From Ephydatia muelleri (lineage: Eukaryota; Porifera; Demospongiae; Spongillida; Spongillidae), in NCBI GenBank assembly GCA_013339895.1, contig JABACO010000027.1, positions 1-64,000 of the forward strand: a DNA stretch of 64,000 nucleotides. Reading direction: 5' to 3'. Both the position numbers and the translations under genes were made by a program. The notes beneath the pieces were generated by a model. That model was not told the origin of the DNA and ran no database searches. It saw only the letters and a list, made by a program, of their open reading frames with translations. This document shows positions 11,917 to 24,063 of this stretch, piece by piece. Within the stretch, counting starts at the first letter, position 1; each line of letters opens with the position of its first letter.

Positions 11917-12622
11917 GTGAGTGTAATTTGAGATCAGACCAATGTCTGTTGCTGACACATCCCTGATGTGGAAAGGGCATGGTGTATGTAATCATTGCCC
12001 TCATGGCCCTCTGTAACTAGCATAGGGGAGGGCTGGATATACATGTAGGAGAGTCCATCTAAGCAAGCCATGACATGGGTGCTGTGTTTACATACCGGAT
12101 AGGGGGGTGGGGCACAAAGTGGAGGATGAGGCACATGCCCCCCCCACCCACCCCCCACCCCCCCCCCCCACCAGCTATACATGTACATGTATGACCCACC
12201 CACCTGGCTGGGCCCATCTTTGTTTATGCGATGATTAATTAGAATACACTTAGTTCCAGATGCACTTTCCCCTCCCCCCTCCAATGCCCTTTTAGAATGG
12301 CTCTGTGCTTAGATATACATGTAAATAGATACCAGAAGGTAATTGTACTAATTTGCATTACATAACTGCATTGCATGGCCGTATTTTAAGTGCAGGTACA
12401 TTTGTTGGCTTTTCCATGTTTAACGTTTACTCATACGTGTTTAAGTGGTGACTTGATTGAAAAGGGCACTGTCTGTGGTGTCCGTCAAGCTTGATGCAAA
12501 CATATAATAATACATTCAATGGTATTTACATGTGTGTACCGGAATACTAGTTGAAAAACTAACACCCACCCTCATACTGTAGTTGTTCCTTTGATCTTGA
12601 GTTGATTTTCAAGTGTTCCGTC

Positions 12623-12652
12623 AGGGGTGCAGAGGTCAACATGCAGGACAAG
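12623..12652 (+). pseudogene. 3' remnant of an ankyrin exon (10 codons)
   Basis: The last ten codons of a repeat (RGAEVNMQDK) are followed by an intact gtgagtg donor. Upstream it joins directly to intron sequence (gttgattttcaagtgttccg) that also occurs at 13376, so the 5' two thirds of the exon were lost at a rearrangement. It cannot be used unless a new acceptor is recruited. Confidence 0.7.
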
Positions 12653-13745
12653 GTGAGTGGTGTAGATGTAAACCCACTACCGATGCACAGAATGAAAAAT
12701 GCCACTAACTTTATCACATGTGGTTATAATGCCTCATCTTATAATAACACGTGTACCATTCAATGGTCATTACATGTGTGGACAGGAATACTAGCTGAAA
12801 AACTTACATTTTCTGCGCCTTGATTGCATGTGAAACGAGACTCCAGAATCTGATAGGAATATAGCTTGAAGTTCACCTAACCCCATATCTGTTGAATAGG
12901 TGACTCCTCCCACATTCATTATCCTACCCCCCCCCCCCCCCCCCACCTACATGATGTAGATGCACATTCAGTGCATGGCAAAGTATGGGTTCAATATACA
13001 GTTGTATAGTGGCCTGGGAATGACGCAACGCTCAAGGTCTGTGAGGCCTTTTTGACTGTGTGCAGTTTGTTTCTGTTGTTGAAGTGTGTGATGACTCTTA
13101 GTGTTCTATCCTCTGGAGAGTCTATTAATAGAGTGATGAGACTTGTTGTATGGGGAGGGGGATATGTATGAGGGAATACTGTATGTTCCTCACAGTGGAG
13201 ACTTTGCCTTATTTCAATGTTAGCAGAATTTGCTGTTGAACTGTGTGTGGTGTTGGTCCTTGTGTCCTGTCACTTTGTGTACAATACTAGAACGATGGGT
13301 AGTGTGTTATTGTACTGTATCTGACATTGGTGGTACACCCACCCTCATACTGTAGTTGTTCCTTGGATCTTGAGTTGATTTTCAAGTGTTCCGTCATTGA
13401 AAACTAGCTTGAAGCTTGAAACAGGGTTTCGCCAAATATAATAATTGCAACCCAAAGCCATACCCATTATTATATCTCTTGCAGTTTTGAGAGCAAAGTT
13501 GTCAATGACGGAACTAACATATACTCAAGATCCTTGTTTCCGAATACAAATGGAGTTTTATGGCGAAATTGACAATTAAAAAAAGACTCTGTTTACCCTG
13601 GGACAAAAAATATGTTTGTGGCAGCAGGTATGTGACTAGAAACAAAATAGTACAAAATATGTGTGGGTGATAAAGTATGTTATTGTACTGTATCTGTATC
13701 TGACATTGGTGTTACTCCCTTCATGATATGCACTTATCATTACAG
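12653..13745. other. Intron of the array, second intron family, no gene
   Basis: This region has an 18-base C run at 12927-12944 and two direct copies of cctcatactgtagttgttcc (about 12570 and 13346). It also carries a ccattcaatggtcatta element that recurs at 13804. I see no credible coding exon in it. Confidence 0.6.
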
Positions 13746-13772
13746 TGGGGAGAAACTGCACTGATGTATGAA
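13746..13772 (+). pseudogene. 5' remnant of an ankyrin exon
   Basis: After the acceptor ttatcattacag the sequence reads WGETALM, matching the start of exon H at 15802. It then runs into intron sequence (catcatataatattacgtg) without a donor. It is the counterpart of the 3' remnant at 12623. Confidence 0.65.
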
Positions 13773-14379
13773 GGCTTCATTCATCATATAATATTACGTG
13801 TACCATTCAATGGTCATTACATGTGTGCACCGGAATACTAGCTGAAACACTTACACTTTCTGTGCCTTGATTGCACTTTAAATGCGGCTCAAGAACCTGA
13901 TAGGATAGCTTGAGCTTCACCAAACTCCATAGCTATTGAATAGGTGTCTCCTCCCACGTTCATTATTACCTCAATCTAGACCCCACTACCCCCCCTCCCC
14001 TCCCCCTCCACCTACATGATGTGGATACACATCCAGTGCATTGCCAAGTATGGGTACAATGTATGGTGGTCTGGAGAAGAGGAAATGAGGCCTTATTGAA
14101 ACAAGTAGTTTAGGGTTTATAGCCTTTCCTGCATAATGAAAATCGATTTTTCCGAATAGGTTTTTGCCACTGCTGAATACCTAGGTTATTCAGGTTATGG
14201 TGCTTGTGGGGTGCACACTGAGAAGATAATTTATGTCTGCACAGAAATCAACATGGTTTTGCACCAAACTAGAGCTATGCATATCACTTGAAAACACAGA
14301 GACACAACGTTCTAATCTTTATCCCCACTTTAAACATAGTTGCATGTTTGAAATCAAATCCAAGATCTTAGGATTTACA

Positions 14380-14935
14380 ATTTTAGAGGGAAGTCAAAGG
14401 GTTAAATAATAAATCAGTTTATAAAATAAATTTTACAAATACTGTATGAAGAAGGAGAAGGTTGATAATCACCACTGTTTTTCCAGTGTGGATACAACAT
14501 TGAACTTAGTGTTTTTGCAAAATAAAATAACCCCTGAGAACCTCAAATGGTTTTATGTGCAACTGCCATTTTGAGTGGATTGTGGCTAAGTGGGTTACAT
14601 AACATTCCAACCTCAGCAATCAAAACTATAATGTAAACTGTTTACACTAACGTGTGGGATGGACATACATGTAGCTTGTGCATTTAATAATAGATGCGTA
14701 CATTATCAAGTGCATGCGTTGCTGCCATGATTTCCTGGCTTGTTAAAGAGTAAGTCCGTCCTGTAGCTGTTGAGGGACTCACCAGTGTAAGTATAGCTTA
14801 TGGATCAATCTCCATTATGTCCTAGTGCCGTCAGTAAACATATGATTTTTGCAGGTAGTTGTGGGTGAAGAAAATTCACTTCTACAAGTCATGCTTCCTT
14901 ATCTTTTAGATACGGAAGCACGACTTGTAGAAGTG
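14380..14935 (-). mobile_element. Older half copy of the palindromic element
   Basis: The blocks match the left arm of the 25544-27598 palindrome: caaagggttaaa, then tggctaagtggg, then the region equal to its coding part read on the minus strand. It ends in a short hairpin, cttctacaagtc..gacttgtagaag with a 14-bp loop, at about 14879-14930. The right arm is gone. The reading frame is broken. Confidence 0.65.
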
Positions 14936-15132
14936 AATAGAGTTTTATGATGAAATTCACAATAAAAAAAAGACTCTGTTTACCCTGGGACAAAATATAT
15001 GTTTGTGGCAGCAGGTACGTGACTAGAAACAAAACAGTACAAAATATGTGTGGGTGATAAAGTGTGTTATTGTACTGTATCTGTATCTGGCATTGGTGGT
15101 ACTCCCATGACGATATGCACTTATCATTACAG

Positions 15133-15234
15133 GGTGGACAGACTGCACTGATGATGGCTTATTACAGTGGGCACATAGAATGTGCGAAGATGCTAGTGGA
15201 AAAGGGTGCACAGGTCAACATTCAGGGGCCCACA
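15133..15234 (+). CDS. Ankyrin-repeat exon G (34 codons, phase 0/0)
   Basis: The acceptor is ttatcattacag and the donor gtgagtt. The frame reads GGQTALMMAYYSGHIEC, then AKMLVEKGAQVNIQGPT, a clear ankyrin repeat with one extra codon at the end. The donor follows aca rather than the usual aag. Exon G and exon H differ strongly from the A-F group and have another intron family in front (gcacttatcattacag), so they are older members of the same array. Confidence 0.75.
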
Positions 15235-15801
15235 GTGAGTTTAAGTGGTGTCATTATACACTGTGTACATGCAATGCAGCATGTAGCCAGAGTCCCCAGT
15301 TGTGAAAGATGACGTGTGTGAAGGAACCCTGTTTAGTGGATGGCTGCCATGTTATTTAATTTCCAAGATCAGTACAAAGATGCCTACATCAGTAACAATC
15401 ATGATAGAAATGTGGAACCATTGCATACTACTTCCCCCATTGCAATACCAGATGGGTGCATGTAAACATGACCTTCACTGGCTGTGTTGGGACGTCATGA
15501 CAATGTCATTGCTAACTGCAATGTATATACACTATGATGTATACAAAACCACTGTGCATGTATTGAGGATATCATAAGCACTCTCCAAAACTCCTGGAAC
15601 TCCACCCAAGACCCTATTGTCATAGGGGATCACCCCACCCACACCCATCCCAGGTCCCTCTCCCCTAAATCCTGTATCCTTCACTGATGTGAGTGTTGAA
15701 ATAGTGTAGTTGTGCACAGTAGTACAACAATCGGTAGTGTGTTTCTGTACTGTATCTGGTGATGATGGTGCTCTCATGATGATATGCGCTTATCATTACA
15801 G
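15235..15801. other. Intron between ankyrin exons G and H
   Basis: A unique-looking intron with a normal acceptor tatcattacag at its end. No repeat of the young class and no credible extra exon were seen. Confidence 0.6.
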
Positions 15802-15900
15802 TGGGGAGAGACCGCACTGATGAAGGCTTCAGAGAAAGGGCAGGTGGAGTGTGTGAAGGTGCTTTTGCATGGTGGTGTACAGGTCAATGTTCAGAACAAG
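15802..15900 (+). CDS. Ankyrin-repeat exon H (33 codons, phase 0/0)
   Basis: The acceptor is ttatcattacag and the donor gtgagtg. The frame reads WGETALMKASEKGQVEC, then VKVLLHGGVQVNVQNK: a complete 33-residue ankyrin repeat. It lies 567 bp after exon G, an ordinary intron length, which suggests G-H is the ancestral spacing before the transposon-laden units arose. Confidence 0.8.
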
Positions 15901-16096
15901 GTGAGTGCAGTGTTACGTAATTAAATTACAAGTAATGAAATTATACTTGGGGAGATGCACACAAGCTTTACAACCGATGCGCAAACGGAGAAATTCAAAC
16001 AACGTTTATTAGTTGATTTTGTTCCATCATTGAAAGTAGCTTGAAATGTGAAATAGGTACCTCCAAGTATTAAAATTGCAATTATTGAATGTGTGT

Positions 16097-17210
16097 ACAT
16101 GTAACTCCGTTTCCAACATCACAAATGCGTTCAACAGCTGCAGACCTCAACAGCTCCTGTCGAGTGACATTTTAAAACACTGATTCCCTCAAGTTAGGCT
16201 TCAAGAGACTGAGTCTGCATTGTAGATAATCAATGTTGCCGGTGTGGCTTCTGTGGTAGAATGTCTTGTGTTTCGGTAGTTCAATAAGAAGCTGGCCAGG
16301 CTGTGCTGCAGTGTGTCCATCTCTTTTTAATACCCTTAATGCTTGTTTTAATGTTTGAATGAAGCATTCCACTAGACCATTTGTGGCTGGATGATATGGA
16401 CTAGACTTGAGGTGCTTTACATGTATGTTATTCAAGGCCAGGAAATAGTTCAAATCCTGCTGAAGTGAACTGGGGCCCATTATCTGTTACCATTTGCAGC
16501 GGTATTCCCACCAGGCAAAGATAGCACGCAGTTCATCCACTGTCCTGTCTGTGGTGGTTTCATCCATTGCCACAACCTTCGCTTCAAATAGGCATTCACA
16601 ATGACCAAGAAGTTTTCTCCCTGAAATAGTCCCTCAAACTCCACATACATGTAGATCCTCCTCCACGGAGTACCGTATCCCATGGGTGTAGAGGGGTTAA
16701 TTTGTGGTCTCCATCATCTGGCACCCTCCACAGTGTTCGGCAGCACCCTCAATGTCCTTGTCAATGTGAGGACACCACACATGTACTTCTTCTGTGTTCT
16801 CACCTGTTTGCTGATGGGGAATGGGTAGCCTAGACAGTGTCCACATTAGCATGTTGGGTTGTTCTACGGTATGTGATATTGTAGGAATATCAATATCCTG
16901 AAAAATAGTGGTCAGTCATGAGCTTGCGTAAAATGAATGCCATACAGGTATTGGTGGAAGTACTTCACTCCCCATGCCACCACCAGTTCTTCTGTGTCTA
17001 TTTGGGCATAGCTACATTCCACTGTTGTTAACATTGGGGAAGCACATGCCACTGGTCTCTCCACTCCATCAGGCATAATGTGGGATAGCACTGCCCCAAG
17101 CCCATATGGGCTTATATCGCATGATAGGGTCAGTGGTAGTTCTGAGTTGAAATAAATCACCTGTATAATTTAGGGTGGCTGAATATGGCATCCATATTCA
17201 TGTGATGTGA
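16097..17210 (-). mobile_element. Decayed Ty3/gypsy fragment, copy 4
   Basis: It begins abruptly in integrase (tccgtttccaacatcac), carries part of the integrase core and a readable RNase H piece at about 17160-16915 (SCDISPYGLGAVLSH). Broken in many places. Confidence 0.8.
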
Positions 17211-17440
17211 TGCACCTCAAACTGTACTCTCTTCATGTATATGTATGTCATGTGTGGTTTAACCTGTTGTTATGGGTTCATTAATGGTTTACTGGCTATC
17301 TAAAATATTAAATTCGACAACAGGTCAAAATGGTGATCTCCGTTTCAATTTCAGGTCTGAAATCAAGAGCCAATGGCAAATCCAGGTTTATTTTGCCGGG
17401 TGGTTGGGGTAGGCTAGGGGAGTATGAGGTGAGAGAATGT

Positions 17441-17795
17441 GGGAGGAGTACTGTATCCCATCCAGCAAGCTAGGGGAGCGCTCTAACCTCCCCCTTTTGG
17501 GGTCTGGGGAGGAGCCCCAGAAGCTTTGCAAACGTAGCTATTATGATGTTGACAAAAGTAGCAAGGAATACAAAAAGACCTGTCTCACTTGACAAATTAA
17601 TCTATGTGCTAAAAGTGAGGCTGCTATTGTTGTAGCTGTCATAGTGTCATGTTGAATGGCTACATAGTAAGTGAATTTCCTCCATATTTCTCTTGCTCAG
17701 AGTAGCATACGAAGCAGCAGGGCACAAAAGACCAAACATACACCATTAAGACATATGGAAAAGTCATCGAGTAGTCTAGTGCCCTTTTTGTGCAC
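17441..17795 (+). repeat. Intron block alpha, copy 4
   Basis: This is the gccgggtggttgggg subtype. It lacks a few bases after gttgacaaaagta relative to the other copies. Confidence 0.8.
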
Positions 17796-17864
17796 ATCAC
17801 ATTGCGCAGCGGAATAATTGGACTATTTTCATATCGTGTCCTCCATTATAAGCCAGTGGTGTGT

Positions 17865-17915
17865 CCCCACCAGCTATATGACCCACTCACCTGGTGGTTC
17901 ATATAGCTGGTGGGG
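17865..17915. repeat. 53-bp hairpin, copy 4
   Basis: Arms with two mismatches (cccactcacctggtggttc at the centre). A half copy follows at about 18024. Confidence 0.85.
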
Positions 17916-18380
17916 ACATAGTACATTGCCCTCATGGTCCTCTGCCTTACTTTGTGAGGTTTGTGCAAATCATAGACAAGGTTATATAGCGGAACAGGAG
18001 GGCAGATACCCACCCCCACCCCCACCAGCTATATGACCCACCCATCTGGCTAGGCCCACCTTTGTTTATGCAGTGATTAATTAGAATACACTTAGTTCCA
18101 GATGCCCAATGCCCTTTTAGAATGGCTCTGTGCATAGATATCAATAGATATCAGCAGGTGATTGTACTAATTTGCATTACATAACTGCATTGCAAGGCCG
18201 AATATTTAGTGCAGGTAAATTAGTTGGTGATTTTAAGCCACTGCAAATGCTAATGCTTGACCGATGGGAGCACTCCCCCATACCCCCTAGCTGGATGGGA
18301 GGGGCACCTACTCCCTCACCCAACCCATGCAGTCCCCTTCATAACAGCTGCCTATTACCACTCCACTTCTATCTTTACAG

Positions 18381-18479
18381 GATGGATACATTCCACTGAC
18401 GATGGCATCATATGGTGGGCACGTCACATGTGTGCAGCTGCTGGTGGATAGGGGTGCACAGATCAACCATCAGCACAAG
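18381..18479 (+). CDS. Ankyrin-repeat exon C (33 codons, phase 0/0), most divergent
   Basis: The frame reads DGYIPLTMASYGGHV, then the shared part ending INHQHK. Against exon A it differs at nine bases in the first 42 and at one base in the remaining 57. The intron just before the exon is essentially unchanged. Eight of these nine base changes alter residues, at codons 1, 3, 4, 7, 8 and 11; only CAT to CAC in codon 14 is silent. Splice sites tatctttacag and gtgagtg are intact. Confidence 0.8.
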
Positions 18480-18892
18480 GTGAGTGTAATTTGAGATCAG
18501 ACCAATGTCTATTGCTGACATCCCTTATATTGAGAGGGCATAGTGTATGTGATCATTGCACTCATGGCCCTCTGTAACTAGCATCGGGGAGGGCTTGATA
18601 TACATGTAGGAGAGCCCATGCATCTAAGCAGACCATGACATGGGTGCTGTTTTACATACCAGAGAGGGGGGTGGGACAAGGTGGAGCTTGAGGGCAGATG
18701 CCCCTCCCCCCAACCAGCTATATGACCCACCCACCTGGCTTGGCCCACCTTTGTTTATGCTATAATTAATTACAATACACTTAGTTCTACTCCTAATGCC
18801 CTTTTAGAATGGCTCTGTGCATAGATATCAATAGATATCAGCACGTCACTGTAATAATTTACATCGCGTAACTGCATTGCATGGCCATATAT

Positions 18893-19280
18893 TAAGTGAA
18901 TCAACTCAATCACATACAACTACAATACGATACATATACTGATAAATAGAATATGTGAGTTCACTATCTTCCCCTTCATTCAGACACTGGAGTAGTGTGT
19001 TGGCTTCTTGATCGTCCGTCCATACAGTACCTAGTGTTAATTGTTCATTGTCCAAATGGTCCCTGCGTTGATGGGGGGGGGGGGGGGGGGGGGGCTGGCA
19101 ATGGTGATGTAATGTAATGGTCACCGAGGTAGCTTGTCACCAGGTTCTGTGTTTTGGGCAGCTGGCATGGGTACCTCAGGTATTATGGGTAGCTCTGGTC
19201 AGCAGAGTCACCTTGCCTGTCCAACCTCCACTCTGGTTCAACTTCCATTGCTAACTGGTTCATCCTTTATTCCATTTCCA
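18893..19280 (-). mobile_element. Decayed Ty3/gypsy fragment, copy 5 (short)
   Basis: An LTR-like edge and the integrase C-terminal end only; it then breaks into the conserved intron before exon D. It contains the 22-base G run at 19073-19094. Confidence 0.75.
19073..19094 (+). repeat. Poly-G tract (22 G)
   Basis: It lies at the same place of the gypsy fragment (after tgcgttgat) where other copies have about 4 to 34 G. Confidence 0.9.
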
Positions 19281-19459
19281 ATATTTAGTGCTGGTAAATT
19301 AGTTGGTGATTTTAAGCCACTGCAAATGCTAATGTTTGACCGATGGGAGCACTCCCCCATACCCCCTAGCTGGATGGGAGGGGCACCTACTCCCTCACCC
19401 AACCCATGCAGTCCCCTTCATAACAGCTGCCTATTACCACTCCACTTCTATCTTTACAG

Positions 19460-19558
19460 CATGGAGAGACTCCACTGATGAGGGCATCATCAGGTGGGCA
19501 TGTCACATGTGTGCAGCTGCTGGTGGATAGGGGTGCACAGATCAACCATCAGGACAAG
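19460..19558 (+). CDS. Ankyrin-repeat exon D (33 codons, phase 0/0)
   Basis: The frame reads HGETPLMRASSGGHV, then the shared part. It is identical to exon A except that codon 3 is GAG (E) instead of TGG (W), a two-base change. It lies only 0.98 kb after exon C, the shortest step in the young set, because the unit between them lost block alpha and most of the gypsy fragment. Splice sites are intact. Confidence 0.8.
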
Positions 19559-20109
19559 GTGAGTGTAATTTGAGATCAGACCAATGTCTGTTGCTGACAC
19601 ATCCCTGATGTGGAGAGGGCATGGTGTATGTGATCATTGCCCTCATGGCCCTCTGTAACTAGCATACGGGAGGGCTTGATATACATGTAGGAGAGCACAT
19701 CTAAGCAAGCCATGACATGGGTGCTGTTTTACATACCGGAGAGGGGGGTGGGGCACAAAGTGGAGCATGAGGGCAGATGCCCCCCACCAGCTATACATGT
19801 ATGACCCACCCACCTGGCTGGGCCCATCTTTGTTTATGCGGTGATTAATTAGAATACACTTAGTTCTTCACCTTCCCCCTCCCCCCTCCAATGCCCTTTT
19901 AGAATGGCTCTGTGCTTAGATATAAGAAGGTAATTGTACTAATTTGCATTACATACTGTAACTGCATTGCATGGCTGTATATTACATGTAAGTGCAGGTA
20001 CATGTACATTTGTTGGCTTTTCCATGTTTAACGTTTACTCATACGTGTTTAAGTGGTGACTTGAGTGAAAAGGGCACTGTCTGTGGTGTCCGACAGGCTT
20101 GATGTAAAC

Positions 20110-20323
20110 ATATCTTTCTAAGAATACTAGTGCACATGGTATACAGTGAATCAACTCAATCACATACAACTACAATACGATACATATACTGATAAATGGA
20201 ATATGTGAGTTCAAAATCCTCCCCTTCATTCAGACACAGGTGTCTAAATAGTGTGTTGGCTTCTTGATCGTCCGTCCATACCTGGTGATAATTATCCGTT
20301 GTCCAAATGGTTTCTGCGTTGAT

Positions 20324-20359
<36 letters not shown>

Positions 20360-21590
20360 ATGGTGATGTGGAGTTCACCGAGGTTAGCTTCCCAGGCATG
20401 TCACCAGGTTCTGTGTCACTAGAGTCAGGTAATACCTCTGGGACTGGGTTATGACAGCTGGCATGGGTACCTCAGGTATTATGGGTAGCTCTGGTCAGCA
20501 GAGTCATCTTGCCTGTCCAACCTCCACTCTGGTTCAACTGCCATGCTAACTGGTTCATCCTCTATTCCATTTCCAACACCTGTAGTAGTCATCTGGTCTG
20601 CATGTCTCTTCCACACTCCACCCCCATCTATTTCCACCTTGCATGACTTGCTGCCCAATTGTGGCTGGTTGCCACCGAGAATGACCAGACCTGTAATCTC
20701 TAACCATAACTCTGTTTCCAACATCAAAAATGCGTTCAACAGCTGCAGACCTCGACAGCTCCTATCTGACATTTTAGAACACTGATTCCTCAAGTCTGGC
20801 TTCAAGAGACTTGAGTCTGCATTGTAGATCCTTCCCCATCATCAATGTTGCCGTGTGGCTTCTGTGGTAGAATGTCTTTCGTTTCGGTAGTTCAATAAGA
20901 AGCTGGCCAGGCTGTGCTGCAGTGCTTGTTTTAATGTTTGAATGAAGCGTTCCACTAGACCATTTGTGGCTGGATGATATGGACTAGACTTGAGGTGCTT
21001 TACATGTATGTTATTCAAGGCCAGGAAATAGTTTGAATCCTGCTGAAGTGAACTGGGGCCCATTATCTGTTACCATTTGCAGCGGTATTCCCACCAGGCA
21101 AAGATAGCATGCAGTTCATCCACTGTCCTGTCTGTGGTGGTTTCATCCATTGCCACAACCTCCATTTCAAATAGGCATTCACAATGACCAAGAAGCTTTT
21201 CCCCTGGAATGGTCCCCCAAACTCCACCTGGATCCTCCTCCATGGACCATCAGGAAATTCCCATGCGTGTAGAGGGGTTAGTTTGGGTTCCTCCTGTACC
21301 TTCTGTTGGTGCACTTTTAAATGACCAATGTAGCTCCCCACATTAGACAACCTTGTTCTGTGGTTCGCTCATGGCATTTGTCAAAACACACCAGCAGGAT
21401 GTCTTCCACAGTTTTGGGCCATCCTGATTGAACACATATTTGAACACCTTTGACAGAAGTGTCCCTCCCTCTTTCTCTCTTTAGATGCCCTGCTGTAACT
21501 GGAAGTAAGTCCATTTGCTTCATGGTAAACACATTTACTTCTTCTGGGTTCTCACCTATTTGCTGAAATGGAATGGGTATAAAATTACTG
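20110..21590 (-). mobile_element. Decayed Ty3/gypsy fragment, copy 6
   Basis: LTR-like edge, integrase C-terminus (NQPQLGSKSCKVEIDG), core (KSSPYHPATNGLVERF) and zinc region, with many breaks. Confidence 0.8.
20324..20357 (+). repeat. Poly-G tract (34 G)
   Basis: The longest homopolymer in the window, at the same homologous position as the 19073 run. Its exact length in an assembly is uncertain. Confidence 0.85.
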
Positions 21591-21634
21591 CCAATCGCGT
21601 TGAATAAGGACCGACGCTACTTTTCGTGCGCTTT

Positions 21635-21988
21635 GGGAGGAGTATCGTATCCCATCCAGTCAGCTGCTCTAACCTCCCCCACTGTGGTCTGGGGAGGAGC
21701 CCAGAAGCATTGCTAACGTAGCTATTTTGATGTTGACAAAAGTATTGTCAGAAGCAAGGAATACAAAAAGACGTGTCTCACTTGAAAAATTAATGTACAT
21801 GCTAAAAGTGAAGCTGCTGTTGTTGTAACTGTCATAGTGTCATGTTGAATGGCTACATAGTAAGTGAATTTCCTCCATGTTTCTCTCACTCAAAGTAGCA
21901 TACGAAGCAGCAGGGCGCAAAAGACCAAACATCCACCATTAAGACATATGGAAAAGTCCTCGAGCAGTCTAGTGCCCATTTTATGCAC
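21635..21988 (+). repeat. Intron block alpha, copy 5
   Basis: This is the ccgacgctacttttcgtgcg subtype. It is followed by a deletion that removes the hairpins and the ankyrin exon, so this unit carries no cassette. Confidence 0.8.
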
Positions 21989-22259
21989 GTCGCGTTGTGC
22001 AGCGGAATAATTGTACTATTTACATACCGTACTATTTATGCAGTGATTAATACACTTAGTTCCAGATGCAATTTTCCCTTTTAGAATGGCTCTGTGCATA
22101 GATATCAATAGATATCAGCAGGTTATTGTGATAATTTGCATTACATAACTGCATTGCATGGCTGTATAATCAGTGCAGGTACATTTGTTGGCTTTTCCAT
22201 GTTTAACGTTTACTCATGTGTGTTTAAGTGGTGACTTGAGTGAAAAGGGCACTGTCTGT

Positions 22260-23640
22260 GGGGTCCAACAAGCTTGATGTAAACATATCTTTCTAAGAAT
22301 ACTAGTGCACACGGTATACAGTGAATCAACTCAATCACATACAACTACAATGCGATACATGTACTGATAAATGGAATATGTGAGTTGACAATCCTCCCCT
22401 TCATTCAGACACTGGAGTCTAAATAGTGTGTTGGCTTCTTGATCGTCCGTCCACACCTGGTGATAATTGTCCGATGTCCAAATGGTTCCTGCGTTGATGG
22501 GGGTCCAATGGTGATGTGGAGTTCACCGAGGTTAGCTTCCCAGGCATGTCACCAGGTTCTGTGTCACTAGAGTCAGGTAATACCTCTGGGACTGGGTTAT
22601 GACAGCTGGCATGGGTACCTCAGGTATTATGGGTAGCTCTGGTCAGCAGAGTCACCTTGCCTGTCCAACCTCCACTCTGGTTCAACTGCCATGCTAACTG
22701 GTTCATCCTCTATTCCATTTCCAACACCTGTAGTAGTCATCTGGTCTGCATGTCTCTTCCACACTCCACCCCCATCTATTTCCACCTTGCATGACTTGCT
22801 GCCCAATTGTGGCTGTTTGCCACCGAGAATGACCAGACCTGTAATCCCTAACCATAGCTCCGTTTCCAACATCACAAATGCGTTCAACAGCTGCACATCT
22901 AGACAGCTCCTGTCGAGTGACATTTTAAAACACTGATTTCCTCAAGTCTGGCTTCAAGAGACTGAGTCTGCATTGTAGATAATCAATGTTGCCGATGTGG
23001 CTTCTGTGGTAGAATGTCTTGTGTTTCGGTAGTTCAATAAGAAGCTGGCCAGGCTGTGCTGCAGTGTGTCCATCTCTTTTTAATACCCTTAATGCTTGTT
23101 TTAATGTTTGAATGAAGCATTCCACTAGACCATTTGTGGCTGGATGATATGGACTAGTGAGGTGTATTGCATGTATGTTGTTCAAGGCCAGGAAATAGTT
23201 TGAATCCTGCTGAAGTGAACTGGGGACCATTATCTGTTACCATTTGCAGCGGTATTCCCCACCAGGCAAAGATAGCATGCAGTTCATCCACTGTCCTGTC
23301 TGTGGTGGTTTCATCCATCGTCACAACCTCCATTTCGAATAGGCATTCACAATGACCAAGAAGCTTTTACCCTGAAATGGTCCCCCAAACTCCACATACA
23401 TGTAGATCCTCCTCCGCGGAGTACCGTATCCCATAGGTGTAGAGGGGTTAATTTGTGGTCTCCATCATCTGGCACCCTCCACAGCGTTCGGCAGCATGTG
23501 AGGACACCACACATGTACTTCTTCTGTGTCCTCACCTGTTTGCTGATGGGGAATGGGTAGCCTAGACAGTGTCCACATTAGCATGTTGGGTTGTTCTACG
23601 GTATGTGATATTGTAGGATTATCAATATCCTGAAAAATAG
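22260..23640 (-). mobile_element. Decayed Ty3/gypsy fragment, copy 7
   Basis: The same parts as copy 6, with a different internal deletion near 23400. Broken many times. Confidence 0.8.
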
Positions 23641-23707
23641 TGGCAAATCCAGGTTTTTTTTGCCGGGTGTTTGGGGGAGACTAGGAGAGTATGAGGTGAG
23701 AGAATGT

Positions 23708-24009
23708 GGGAGGAGTACCGTATCCCATCCAGCCAGCTAGGGGAGCGCTCTAACCTCCCCCTTTTGGGGTCTGGGGAGGAGCCCCAGAAGCTTTGAAAAC
23801 GTAGCTATTTTGATGTTGACAAAAGTATTGTCAGAAGCAAGGAATACAAAAAGACTTTCTCACTTGACAAATTAATCTATGTGCTAAAAGTGAGGCTGCT
23901 ATTGTTGTAACTGTCATAGTGTCATGTTGAATGGCTACATAGTTAGTGAATTTCCTCCATGTTTCTCTTGCTCACAGTAGCATACGAAGCAGCAGGGGAC
24001 AAAAGACCA
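23708..24009 (+). repeat. Intron block alpha, copy 6 (truncated)
   Basis: It ends at agaccaa and joins directly to a decayed hairpin; the usual tagtgccctttttgtgcac end is missing. Confidence 0.75.
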
Positions 24010-24063
24010 ATATACATGTATGACCCACCCACCTGGTGGGGCATATACATGTAGCTGGTGGGG
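24010..24063. repeat. 53-bp hairpin, copy 5 (decayed)
   Basis: The arms contain tacatgta insertions on both sides (tatacatgtatgaccc and ggcatatacatgtagc), so the pairing is kept although the sequence changed. Confidence 0.7.
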
